Assembly (NCBI RefSeq): GCF_008728515.1
Contig: NC_044989.1
Coordinates: 80,749,754 to 80,813,753, forward strand
Direction of reading: 5' to 3'
DNA from: Papio anubis
Taxonomy: Eukaryota; Chordata; Mammalia; Primates; Cercopithecidae
Length of the DNA: 64,000 bases
Below are positions 1 to 10,678 of this stretch, piece by piece. Positions within the stretch are counted from its first letter, which is position 1, and every line of letters begins with the position of its first letter. The position numbers were made by a program, and so were the translations under genes. Under the pieces are notes generated by a model, which worked only from the letters and a program-made list of their open reading frames with translations, was not told the origin of the DNA and did no database searches.

Positions 1-860
1 TAGAGTAGTTTCCAATAAGTTGTAGGTGCTCAAAAGACTTTAGTTGGTAGAATGAATTAAGAAAGAAAGGAGTACAATGAAAGAGAGGTGACTTTCAGAT
101 GGGTTAATCAGGGATGCTTTGCGTATAAGGTTCCATCTCAGCTTAAAGGATGAGTTATAGTTTCAGTACGAGGTTAGGAAAAGAATATTATAGACAGGGA
201 GAAAACTTTCATTAGAGCCCCTCCTCTTTTCCTACTACTAAGTGCCACCTGGAAAGGATGTGGAGGTTCTTAACAATGTGATTTAAATGGCTGATACAGT
301 TGAACGTGTTACCTACTCAGGAGTAGTTGCATTTTTAATAAAAAATAGAGCCTCCAGTCAAATGATCATCTCATAATGGCAGACGTTTTGAACTGGGAAT
401 GGAGAATATAGTTTGAGGGTAAGAAAGAGGAGTGAGGAGGAAGGCCTACCTTCAGACTGGCCCCAAATGCCTTATCCTACAGGTGGCTTCCCCTCTGCCT
501 GGGGTCAGACCACAGGGCTGTGGGGTCTGAAATTACAGCGCAGTATACAATCACATGAAAATAGTTTGGGTAGAGCACCATGGGACAGCAGTCTAATTGT
601 TTTTTCTCAAATTTTCCAGGCCAATTGATCTGGGAGAGGTTATTCCTGCCCACTGTGCTTCTGGCATCAGTACTTGGCACCAGATGAGAAGTTTGCACTA
701 GGAGAGATGACACAATCAGAAAGGCACATTAGAGCTTTCCAACTGGTAAAATGTTGAATACAGAATTTTCAGTGTTTCCTTTAGAGTATATAAATTCAAT
801 AAGTGGTAGCCCTCAATTCCTGTGAATTGAAGGCTTCTGACCATTTAATCCATGTTTGTT
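1..860. other. Intronic sequence, no recognisable element
   Basis: I see no gene or identifiable repeat. Short frames of up to 78 codons on both strands have no splice context or recognisable composition. Confidence 0.6.
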
Positions 861-879
861 TCTGAAAATAATAGGTTAT

Positions 880-1030
880 TAGACACAAAAATGCATTTGA
901 GATTCTAATTTTGTAGATGGGGAAACCAAGACCCAGAAAAGTTAAGAGTTGACCACATTGTACAGCTGGTTCATGCCACACTGGGACCAGGACTCAACTC
1001 TCCCAATGCCAAATGCTGTGTCTCTCCTTC
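880..1030 (-). repeat. MIR SINE, antisense
   Basis: The block resembling TAGATGGGGAAACCAAGACC followed by degenerate versions of the GTTAAG and CACACAGCTG signatures is the reverse complement of the MIR core. It is degenerate, as expected for this ancient family. Confidence 0.75.
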
Positions 1031-1044
1031 CATACCTTCATTTT

Positions 1045-1700
1045 ATTATGAAAACTTTTTAATATACAGAAAAATTGAAGAAATTGTATAGTGAGCACCC
1101 ATGTACTCATGTCTTAGTTCATTTGGGCTGCTATAACAGAGTACCTTAGACTGGCTGACTTAAAAGCAATAGAAATTTATTTCTCATGGTTCTGAAGTCT
1201 GGGAAGTTCAAGATTAGGACTCCAGGATATTCAGTGTCTGGTGAGAGTTTGTTCCTCATAGATAGCATCTTCTGACCATATTCTCATAGGGTGAAAGGGG
1301 CAAAGCAGCTTTTGGGGGCCCCTTTTATAAGGATACTAATTCTACTCATGAGGGCTCTAAGGCCTCATCTCCAAGTACCCTCACACTGGGGATTGGGTTT
1401 TAACATATGAATTTAGGGGGACACAAGCATTCAGATTATAGCAACCTGCCCCCTCAATTTGACAATTTCCATTTTGCTATATTTGCTTTATCAGATATCT
1501 ATCCATCCTATTTTTGAAGCATTTCAAAGGAATTGCAGACATTAGTACACTTCACCTTATGCAGATTATTATCTAAAGTTTGGTATTTGCTTATCTTTTT
1601 AGGTAAAATTTATACACAGTGAATGAGTTTTAACAAATGCGTGCATCTATGCCTCTCAAACCCCTGTATAGTACTTTGAGTTTTCCATTTTAAAAATTTC
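1045..1700. repeat. Old interspersed element split by an MLT1 LTR
   Basis: The flanks of the MLT1 at 1112-1443 (about 1045-1111 and 1445-1700) together resemble a common old repeat of the type ACAGAAAAGTTGCA / TTTGCTTTATC / GAATTGCAGACAT. I cannot assign the family with certainty. Confidence 0.4.
1112..1443 (-). mobile_element. MLT1 LTR (ERVL-MaLR), antisense
   Basis: Opens with CTTAGTTCATTTGGGCTGCT, continues with the GACTGGCTGACTTAAAAGCA and AGAAATTTATTTCTCA signatures and a TCTGGTGAG block, and ends in a GGGGGACACAAGCATTCAG-type sequence. This is the reverse complement of an MLT1 LTR. No internal retroviral region is attached. Confidence 0.8.
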
Positions 1701-2118
1701 AAAACATGCTACATTTTACTTAAACAACCATCTTAAAATTGTTTGCTGTTGAAGATGTACTTGCTTATATAGAAAACATTTTCAAAGGAAACAGATTTGT
1801 GTAACATTAGACTCCAGTTTTAAAAGCAGGTTCTGTAAGGTGCTGTGTTCAAATACTTAAGAAGTGACTCTATGCAAATTTTAATTCATAAAAGATGAAG
1901 TCTCAAAGTCAAGGACATGCACTCATGTGGGAGACAAGTGGAGATATTCAAAGGGGATATATGAGGGACACAAAACCTTATAGAACATTGAGCATTGTTC
2001 CCAGCCCATTACCAACTTGGGCCTCCTCACTCCTCCATCTCCACACTCTGCATCTTAAAAAGGCAAATTACCTGGACATTTTCAACTGGGTTGGGTGTGG
2101 GATAAGAAAATGGGACAA

Positions 2119-2438
2119 AGCCGGGCACAGTGGCTTACCCCTGTAATCCCAGTACTTTGGGAGGCTGAGGTGGGCAGATTATGAGGTCAGGAGATCGAGA
2201 CCATCCTGGTTAACATGGTGAAACCCCATCTCTACTAAAAATACAAAAAATTAGCCGGGCGTGGTGGCGTGCACCCGTAATCCAAGCTACTCGGGAGGCT
2301 GAGGCACAGGAATCACTTGAACCTGGGAGGCGGAGGTTGCAGTGAGCCAAGATTGTGCCACTGCACTCCAGCCTGGGTGACAGAACCAGACTCTGTCCAT
2401 GCTGCCCCCCTCCCCCCCAAAAAAATAAAAAGGTAAAC
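2119..2438 (+). mobile_element. Alu (AluS-like), sense
   Basis: A full dimeric Alu from GCCGGGCACAGTGGC to CCAGCCTGGGTGACAG, with an unusual tail in which the poly(A) is interrupted by a C-rich run (TGCCCCCCTCCCCCCCAAAA). Several CpG positions have decayed, consistent with an AluS-age copy. Confidence 0.93.
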
Positions 2439-2660
2439 GGGACAAAAACAAGTCACAAGCTCTTTTGTTTCTGCTATAGAAACGTTCTGTTTGGCTACAG
2501 TAACACCCCCCCACCCCCGCCCTGCCCTTTTATTTTCCTTTTTGCTCCTATGGAAACTAATCAGAAAAGCTAGAGCAGTTTTGAGAGGCAGATGCTGAAG
2601 AACGATACTCCACACTCCCTTCATAAGCTCCCTTCCCACCCATGCTGCAGGATGTGTGAG

Positions 2661-2661
2661 T

Positions 2662-2699
<38 letters not shown>
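2661..2699. repeat. (CA)n microsatellite
   Basis: About 19 uninterrupted CA units, probably length-variable. The open frames across it (His-Thr or Cys-Val runs) are artefacts. Confidence 0.97.
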
Positions 2700-2701
<2 letters not shown>

Positions 2702-3055
2702 CTCCTGATTGTACCAAGAAGCCAAAAACAACTGACTTTTCATGGATGAATCTGTGGGTAACTAGTGGTTCAGTACTGTCTTCAGGCATGATGGACTCTC
2801 CCTGGGGAATGCTGCACCCAACAACTGGGAGACACTTCAAGCACCTTAACTGCCAATGTTTTATGTCAAAAAGTAGAGACAAGTCATAGGAGGACTTGCT
2901 GCAGCCCATTATAGTAGGTGAATTGACCCCACCATGGGAAGTCGGCTGGTCTAGAGGATAGTAGCAAACCCAAGGCTGCCAAAGGCCTGCTCCCCAGGTG
3001 GCTTCCTAGAGCAGAATGTATGGGCAGCAGTAAAATCAGAAAGGGAATGTATTTT

Positions 3056-3354
3056 ACTTTTTTTTTTTTTTTTTTAAGATAGAGTGTTACTCTTGTCCAG
3101 GCTGGACTGCAGTGGCACAATTTCGGCTCACCACAACCTCTGCCTCTCGGGTTCAAGAGATTCTCCTGCCTCAGCCTCCCGAGTAGCTGAGAGTACAGGC
3201 GCGTGCCACCATGCCCGGCTAATTTTTATATTTGTAGTAGAGACAGGGTTTCACCATGTTGGCCAGGCTGGTCTTGAACTCTTGAGCTTAGGTGATCCGC
3301 CCACCTTGGTTTCCCAAAGTGCTGGGATTACTGGCATGAGCCACTGCACTTGGC
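3056..3354 (-). mobile_element. Alu (AluS-like), antisense
   Basis: The poly(T) start, GGCTAATTTTTATATTTG middle linker and CAAAGTGCTGGGATTACTGG left arm show a full-length Alu in reverse orientation. Antisense Alus in introns supply pyrimidine tracts and can be exonised, but no good donor pairs with this one. Confidence 0.93.
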
Positions 3355-3359
3355 CTTTT

Positions 3360-5790
3360 AAAATTATTTTCTTTTTTTACTTTTAAAGCAGAAAATGGGA
3401 GGGGAGAAAGGATTAAAAGAGGGAATATTCTGGAAGTCTTTCTGTGGGAGCTCCAGAAAACCTTTTTTGAGAAAACAGAACATTTCAGTAACAGCTGGGC
3501 CTTCAGCCAAAGCAGATGGTCCAAAATGAGGAATGGGAGAGCAGTACAAATAATATCAAGTTGTTGGCTATGGGAGCACTGTGGGAACATGCTAACAGTT
3601 GGGTTAGGTGGAAGTCCTTCAATGCTGACCCAGCATTTAAAAAGCATACATTTAGGCCTTCTCTCTTGGCGTCTGAGCATGGCCAACTCTGGAGAGCTGC
3701 CTCCACCACTGACTGGTGAAGAAGGTACATCCTTTTTATTTTTGCCAAAGCCAGTCCAAATGCCCTAATATAAACCTCTAAGTGATTAACATACAGAAGA
3801 AAGTGACTGGTGCCAACTTACTGCAGTCCTGGTAGTTTTCCTAATGATTTGAGAGAGCTAAGCTTGTGATTAGAATTCCAATCACCAGGCAGGATGGGGG
3901 GACTCTAGAGCTTTTGGATAGGCCAGGAGCAAAAGACATAAAAACAACAAAGGAACAAATTTAAAAATGAAACAGCACATTAAGATGAACAGGAATGCAC
4001 ATTTTCTATCCCTGATTACAATCAGAGCTGGCTATTTTTAGTGTATTTCTGATGAGTCTACTTCACTGTACTTCATACCAGAATGGCACAATGAGTGGTA
4101 TTTGCTCTCTATTGGCCAGTAGCTGAAGAGATGAATCTCCATGGAAGTGTGAATATAGGGAGTGCTGAGGCTGACATATGGTAGATTTTTTTTAACATCT
4201 ACAAAAACAAACCACTTTCACTAATAATATAATGTGTGTGTGTGCACATGTGTGTGTGTATATCACACCCATCCATTGAGTTTCAATAATCAACTCTCTT
4301 TTGCAAGGAATAAAGTATTTTATAGCCAGATAGTCATCCCCAAACTATGATTTGTAATGTTTGAGTTGCATCTAGGTGGTTTATGGCACTGACTTAGAAA
4401 GGGTATTAATGAGGTCTATGCTGAAACTTTCAGCAGATAGAATATTTGATTTTTATTAGAGATAGGTTTGGGTTGAGGGGCCATTTTTATGAACTCAATC
4501 GTAAAAGAAAAAAATAGAATACCATAACCCAACTCTGCAAATACTTTCTATATAAGGTGGATACCCTGACAAATCTTATCCCAGCTATACAGAGAGAAGT
4601 AGAAATACCTCTTCCAGTGTGGATTTAGAAATTGTAGGTTCCTCAAGAATATACGTTGCATATTGCTTCTTCAACTGGTCATCCCCTACTGATTAAATAC
4701 CTACCATGGGTTTGGTGCTACTGGAGACTCAAGAGTAAGACAGCCTCGTCTTCAACATGGTCAATGAATTCACCATCTTAATAAAGCCATGAGAGGAAAA
4801 GTGTAAGAAACAAACCATTTATAAACAATTAGGACTAGGTATATCCAAAGAAATCAGATGACACATGACTTTGAGCTAGGGGAGATTATTTGTACTGGAG
4901 TAGCTCAAACATATTTGGTCTTGACGTTTTCTGTAAGCAAGTGACTCCTTTTGCGTGTCTTTGGGGAGTTCATTTCCCAGGCATTTTAATCTAAGAATGA
5001 TACTTTTACATTGGAACACCACTAAGTTATTAATGTAGCTTCTTAACAACGTTGGCCATTGTGCTTACAAAGTATATGCTACTTTTTCATCAAACATACA
5101 AGTAATTGAAGAGAAAATAAATAAGATTTATTTTTCTTCTTTTGACTGACAAGGCTTAATCTGTCTCATGCAATCTTAATCATTTCAAGTCAGACTACCC
5201 CTGTCAGTACTTGCTAGATTCTTTATGGACGTCGATAATAACTGTAATCTATGGAGCAGTCCTGCGGTTAGGTCAGTACAGCCAGTAATTTGCAAGCCTG
5301 GTTCTACAATGGCATCTCTTAGGGGAAGAACTGCCTTGAACTTGCTCATCTGTCTGAACCCTGTAGAGAAGGATCAGCCAGCTGGTAACTTTCTGTGAGA
5401 TTTCTCATGGCCTTTTGCCGTCTTCAAGTTTGTGGCTTTAAGAGAGGCCTTTGGCAAAGTTTTGATTGCTGTGAATACCCTCTTATAATGGTTCACTTTT
5501 CAAAAGGTTTTTACATTCATAATTTTCTTTAATCTTCATAATTTTCTACTGGATTGGGAAGAATTGAGTCTCTTCCCATTTTATGTCTCATGAAAGAGAA
5601 ACAACAAGGCTAGTTGAATGTATCAGGTGACATACAGCCCTTTAGCCATACAATGATGATCACATCAAGGTTTCCAGACCACAGACTTAGAGTCTCATTC
5701 TATCTCTTGTGTAAGACATAAAATTTGTTTGATTAGTTCTGTTGACAATTATATACAGACTTTGGGAAACAAGTTATAAATATTTGACTT
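3360..5790. other. Intronic sequence, mostly unrecognised
   Basis: No gene. It contains a short TG-rich stretch (about 4233-4262) and a degenerate MIR-like antisense fragment near 5505-5640 (CCCATTTTATGTCTCATGAA). Overlapping frames at 3288-3768 lack any recognisable protein feature. Confidence 0.55.
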
Positions 5791-5794
5791 TTTG

Positions 5795-6500
5795 GTTGAT
5801 GCAAAAATTCCATTCAGTTCTGACATTATCTACCTGGAACTAGCATCAGATCTCATGAGTTAAAGGTCTCAGTTCCACGATAGTGCCCCCATGTCATACT
5901 CCAATTCCAAATCCTGGGTCACCCATGCTTCTGACCAACTGGCTATAAATTGAGGGTTCTCATCACTCCCTCCTCAGATTCAGTAATTAGCTAGGAAGGC
6001 TCATAGAAGTCAGGAAGGCATTTAACTTAACTTTACCAGTTTATTATAAAGGACACAAATGAACAGCCAGATGAAGGAGTACACAGGGCAAAGTCCAGAA
6101 GAGTCGTGAATACAGGATCTTCTGTCCCTGTGGAGTTGGGGTACACCTCCCCCAGAATGTGGATGTGTTTGGAACAACAATTTGGAAATTCTCTGAATCT
6201 TGATGTTTAGAGATTTTTTTTTTTTTTTAATGGAGATTTCATCATATAGGCATGATTTGTTAAATCATTGGCCACCCAAGTTCCAGCTCCTACCTCCTCC
6301 CCAGAGATCTGGATGGGTGGCTGAAATTTACATGCTTTTAATCATGGTTTGGTCTTTTTGGCAAACAGCCCCCATGCTGAAGCTATCTAGGGACCACCAG
6401 TCATCTCATTAATATAGAAAAGACGCTCATCACTCTAGAGCTTCCAAGCATTTTAGAAGTTGTGTGTCAGGTACAAAGGATGAAGACTAAATATTTTTTA
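5795..6500 (-). mobile_element. ERVL-type LTR, antisense (family tentative)
   Basis: Read in reverse, the block has a TATTTAGTCTTC-like start, GCTATCTAGG and ATGATTTAACAAATCATGCC motifs, a CAGCCAGATGAAGG-type region next to an ATAATAAACTGG polyadenylation area, and an end resembling GATAATGTCAGAACTGAATG. I recall this as an ERVL-related LTR but cannot fix the subfamily. No internal region flanks it. Confidence 0.6.
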
Positions 6501-6502
6501 TT

Positions 6503-7347
6503 ATACCAGAGATTTGAATAGACATTTATCCAGGAAGACATTCAAATGGCTAATAAGCACATGAAAATATCCTCAACTTCATTACTCATTAGGGAACTGC
6601 AAATCAAAACCATAGTGAAATACAACTTCACCCCCACTAGGATGGCTATAATAAAAAAAGAAGATGGACAATAATAAGTGTTGGAGAGGATATGGAGAAA
6701 TTAGAATGACCACTCATTGCTGATGGGAATGTAAAATGGTGCAGCTATTTTGGAAAACAGGTAGGTAGGTTCTCAAGTTGCTAAATATAAAGTTACCATA
6801 TAATCCAGTAATTCCAGTTCTGGTTATAATCCAAGAGATAGGAGAACATACATCCACACACACACTTGCACATGAATGTTCATACAGAATTATTCACAAC
6901 AGCCAAAAATTGTAAAGAACACAAATGTCTACTGCCTGATTAATAGATAAGCAAAATATGGTATAGCCATGCAATGGAATATGATTCAGCAATAAAAAAG
7001 AATGAAGTAGTGATGCATGCTACAACATAGATGAACCTTGAAAACATTGTGCTAAGTAAAGGAAGATAGTCACAAAAGACTGTACATTGTACAATTTTAT
7101 TTATATTACACATCCAGAACAGGCAAATCTGGAGACAGAAAGTAGATTAGTGACTGCCTATGGCTTGAGGAAAGGGTAGAGGGAATGGGAAGTGATTAGT
7201 AATGGGTAACCAATTTATTTTAGGGAAGATAAAAGTGTCTACATGTAGAGAGTGCTGATGGTTGCACAACTCTGAACTCATTAAATTGTATGCTTTGAGT
7301 GAATTCTATGGCATGTGCATTGCATCTAAATAAAGATGTTTAGAAAA
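6503..7347 (+). mobile_element. Old LINE-1 (L1M) 3' fragment, sense
   Basis: The sequence follows the ORF2 3' end and 3' UTR of L1M elements: ATGGCTAATAAGCACATGAA, GGGAACTGCAAATCAAAACC, AGCAATAAAAAAGAATGAAG, ending in AAATAAAGATG. Frames are broken throughout, so no protein is encoded. Confidence 0.85.
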
Positions 7348-7349
7348 AT

Positions 7350-7845
7350 CAGCAAATAGTATCACCTGGAGTTGGGCCATCCAGACAACATGTAAGTACA
7401 TCTAAAATTAAGTCTCCAAGCACTGCAATTCTCATTTGCCCTCTGATGAACTTGGTGAACTGGAACTCGAAGTCAGTTCTCCTTGTAAATAAACAATGCT
7501 GCTGCTGTAAGAGCTAATTGACAGTGTTGTCAGATTGGCTTTGCCAGGGAGCAGGCAGTCATGGTCATCCTGAAATTAACATACAAATTACAATGATAAA
7601 TTTTATTTGAAGAGTTTTATTTTTTCCTGATTATATAAATAGTTTCTTTCCAGGCAAATAAAATGTTTCATGCACTGAAATAATCAACTACCACCTAAAT
7701 TTTTAAAAATTTTTCTTTTCATACAAAATTTAAAATTATGAAAAAAAAAAGCAGAGTGCCAGTTTTTTGTTTGCATGCTTTTTGTTTGCTCATTTAATGT
7801 TTTAACAGTGACCTGAATTCTATTTACTAAATTTTAAGTGTATTG
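7350..7845. other. Intronic sequence, no recognisable element
   Basis: AT-rich sequence with short A/T runs; nothing identifiable. Confidence 0.5.
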
Positions 7846-7846
7846 A

Positions 7847-8259
7847 TTTTCTAGAGGGTACCAGAACAAAATACTACACATTAGGTGGCTTAAACAACAG
7901 AAATGTATTGTGTCACAGTTCGGGAGGATAGAGGTCAAAGATCAAGGTATCAGGGATAGTCTGTACCATTCTTCTGTCCTAGCTTCTAGTAACCTCAAAT
8001 CTTGCTTGACTTGTAGGTGGTGATCTCCCTATGTCCCTGCGAGAGAACAGAGTGATCTTTCTATGTGTGTCTGTCTCTATGTCCAAATTTCCCCTTTTCT
8101 ATGAGGAAACAGTTACATTGGGTTAGGGCACATCTAATGACCTCATCTGAATTTGATCATCTGCAAAGACACTATTTTCAAATGTAATCACATTCACAGG
8201 AATCGGAGATTATGACGTTGACATCCTTTGGAGAGATACCATTCAATCCATAACACTAC
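7847..8259 (-). mobile_element. MLT1-type MaLR LTR, antisense
   Basis: Contains TAGGTGGCTTAAACAACAGA, a TCCTAGCTTCTAGTAACC block, CCAAATTTCCCCTTTTCTAT, TAATGACCTCATCTGAATTT and a terminal CAATCCATAACACT, in the order expected for an antisense MLT1 LTR. Confidence 0.75.
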
Positions 8260-8261
8260 GT

Positions 8262-9526
8262 CACATTCTAGGGTTTATGATTTTTTTATATTCTCTTGGC
8301 CTAGCTAAAATTGTAATTTTAATTAGAGGAATCCATTTTAACGAGGCAAGAATAGATGTTCTCTTAAGATCATCCATGTATGAATTGAAGTTTTCATGGG
8401 CTCCTTTGACTGACTTTGTCATTTTACATCTGGTGACTTTTGATAAAAAACCACATAAAAAAATCTCCAGTGTTCCAAGCCTGAAGAGAAAAAAACATGA
8501 AAATGATTATATAATTGGGAAGTTTGATTATCCCCTGGTTTTGTGTCGTTTACTTCTAGAACACTCTTTTTATCGACTGCCAAGAAATGTATGTGTGCTA
8601 CCATTTCTTTGATCGTGTTGGCCTGCAAATTCAGAATAAAGGGCACAAGGAAAAAACAAACTTACCATTTTCACACAATTATTTATAAGAAAAATAGGAC
8701 TGGAACTCATTTCTGATCACGATCCTTTTGAACCAATAAAAGGAATTACTAAAAATGTAAGGAGTGATGTTTTTTCTTTGGCAATTGGTACTTTGGCTAA
8801 AAATAAACCAGTCAAAAATAGAAAGAAAAGAATATGGGTAAGGTCTGTTAAGAAACCTAAACAATATTCTGTGGGATCATTTCTATCAGCACACAAACAT
8901 CTAAATTCTCCCTCACACACTTATATATATATAACTTGACTTCAGTTTCTCTCTAGTTATTTCCCCATTCCTTTATCCCTTTGGTAACAAAACTTCTTAA
9001 GCGAAGAACTATTCCAGTATTTGTAATCACCCATTCTCTCTTGAGGCCTCTCCAATTAAGCTTTCAGCACCTGCACTCTGCCCCAACCTACCCTTGTGAA
9101 GGTCCTAAATCCAGTGGAGGACTCTCAGTCCACCTCTCACTCACTATCAGCAGCTTGGGCACACTTGATCCTTTTCTTCTTGAAATACTTCTTTCAATCG
9201 GCTTCCAGAACTCACAAGCTCTTGATTTTCTCCTCCTTCACGGATTGTTTTCATTCCATATTAGGTCCTTCTCATCTCCCTGATCTCTTCACTCTGGAGT
9301 GCTTCATCTTCAGTCTTTGGACTTTGCCTTAGATGCACACCCACGCCTTTAGTGATTTTATCCAGTGTCAGGATTTAAATATCATCTTTTTGTTGCTGAC
9401 TGCCAAATTTATATCTTTAACTCAAACTTACCTGCTGAACTCCAGATCCCTATATCCAACTATCTACAAAATGTCAACAGATGGATGTTTTATTGGTGTC
9501 TTAATCTTAACATTCCCAAATGTCTT
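8262..9526. other. Intronic sequence with one copy of a local 118-bp duplication
   Basis: Mostly unrecognised. Holds the copy at 8618-8735. Frames of 60-111 codons on both strands show no known domain. Confidence 0.5.
8618..8735 (+). repeat. Local direct duplication, copy A (partner 13119-13236)
   Basis: By eye about 102 of 118 positions match the partner 4.5 kb downstream without gaps, including a long identical core from TTACCATTTTCACACAATTA onward. I do not recognise it as a known repeat family. Confidence 0.85.
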
Positions 9527-9527
9527 C

Positions 9528-9810
9528 CCTCAGTCTCACTCTGACACCCAGGCTGGAGTGTGCAGTGGTGTGATCATGGCTCACTGCAGCCTCAAACTCT
9601 CAGGCACAGGTGATCCTCCTACTCCAGCCTCCCAAGTAGCTGAGACCATGGCCCTGTGCCACCATGCGCGGCTAACTTTTTGTATTTTTTGCAGAGACAG
9701 GGTTTCTCCATGTTGCCCAGGCTGGCCTTAAACTCCTGAGCTCAAGTGATTCTCCTTTCTTGGCTTCCCAAAGTGCTGAGATTACAGGTGTGAGCCACAA
9801 CATGCGGCCT
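9528..9810 (-). mobile_element. Alu (AluJ-like), antisense
   Basis: Reverse-orientation dimer with ACCCAGGCTGGAGTGTGCAG, GCTAACTTTTTGTATTTTTT and GTGCTGAGATTACAGGTGTG. The poly(T) end is missing and divergence is high, including GCAGCCTCAAACTC, which fits an AluJ-age copy. Confidence 0.88.
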
Positions 9811-9819
9811 CTGAAACTA

Positions 9820-10678
9820 AAGTAGTGATCATCCTTCTCTATCTGCTCTTCACAACAACTCTATCATCCTAGTACTTTATCCCAAAAACCTTAGAGTCCC
9901 TTCTTCCTCTCATATTCCATGTCTAATCTATTAGTAAACTCTGTTGCCTCTACACTAAAATAGATCTGGGCATTAACTGCTTCTTACCACCTCCTGTCAC
10001 TACCAAATCTCCATCATTTCTCACCAGAATTTTTACAAATATTTCCTAATGCCTCTTCCTATTTTTGCCTTTGCCACCCTCTTTCCAAGTCTATTCTCAA
10101 CACAACAGCCAGAGTGATCCTTAGAAAATCTAAGTAGAATGAATCATTTCTCTTCTCAAAATCCTCCAGTGGTTTGCCAAAATCATTACAGTGGTTTATA
10201 AGCGGCCACATCTGTGGCCCCCTCCCCCCTTATGTCACAGATGTTATCTTCCACTGCTCTTCTTCACTCAGCTCCTGGCACACTAGCCCCGTTGCCATTC
10301 TCAGCACATGCCAGGTATGTTCCTGCTCCAGAGCCATTTACATCTGCAGGTCCTTCTGTCTGGAAGGCCCTTGCCCCACCTATGTTCATGACTTGTTTCT
10401 CTAGCCCCTCAGTTTTTGCTCAGATGGCAGCTCCTCCATAAGACCTTCCTTGTCTGTACTGTTCTAAATCACGATTCCCAAGCCTTGGCTTTTATCTCTG
10501 CTTTATTTTCTCTGTATCATTTACATCATCTGGCATGCTATCTATTTTAATTATTTTATTAATTGTTTGCATCTTCTCAGGAGAATGTAAGCTTCTAGGA
10601 GGCAGGGATATTTGTATGTTTAGTTCACTGCTATATCATCAGTGCCCAGAAGAGTGCCTGATGCGTGGTAGGGACTAA
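9820..10678 (+). mobile_element. LINE-2 3' end, sense, interrupted by L1
   Basis: The second half carries L2 3' signatures: GCTCAGATGGCAGCTCCTCC, a TAAGACCTTCCTTG block, GAATGTAAGCTTCTAGGAGG, TAGTTCACTGCTATATCATC and AGAGTGCCTGATGCGTGGTA. The expected tail (TTGAATGAATGG) resumes after the L1 at about 12840. No intact reading frame remains. Confidence 0.8.

Noticed and set aside
2313..2909. 198-codon antisense frame
   Set aside because: Built from a reversed Alu and the (CA)n repeat (Cys-Val run); no coding signature.
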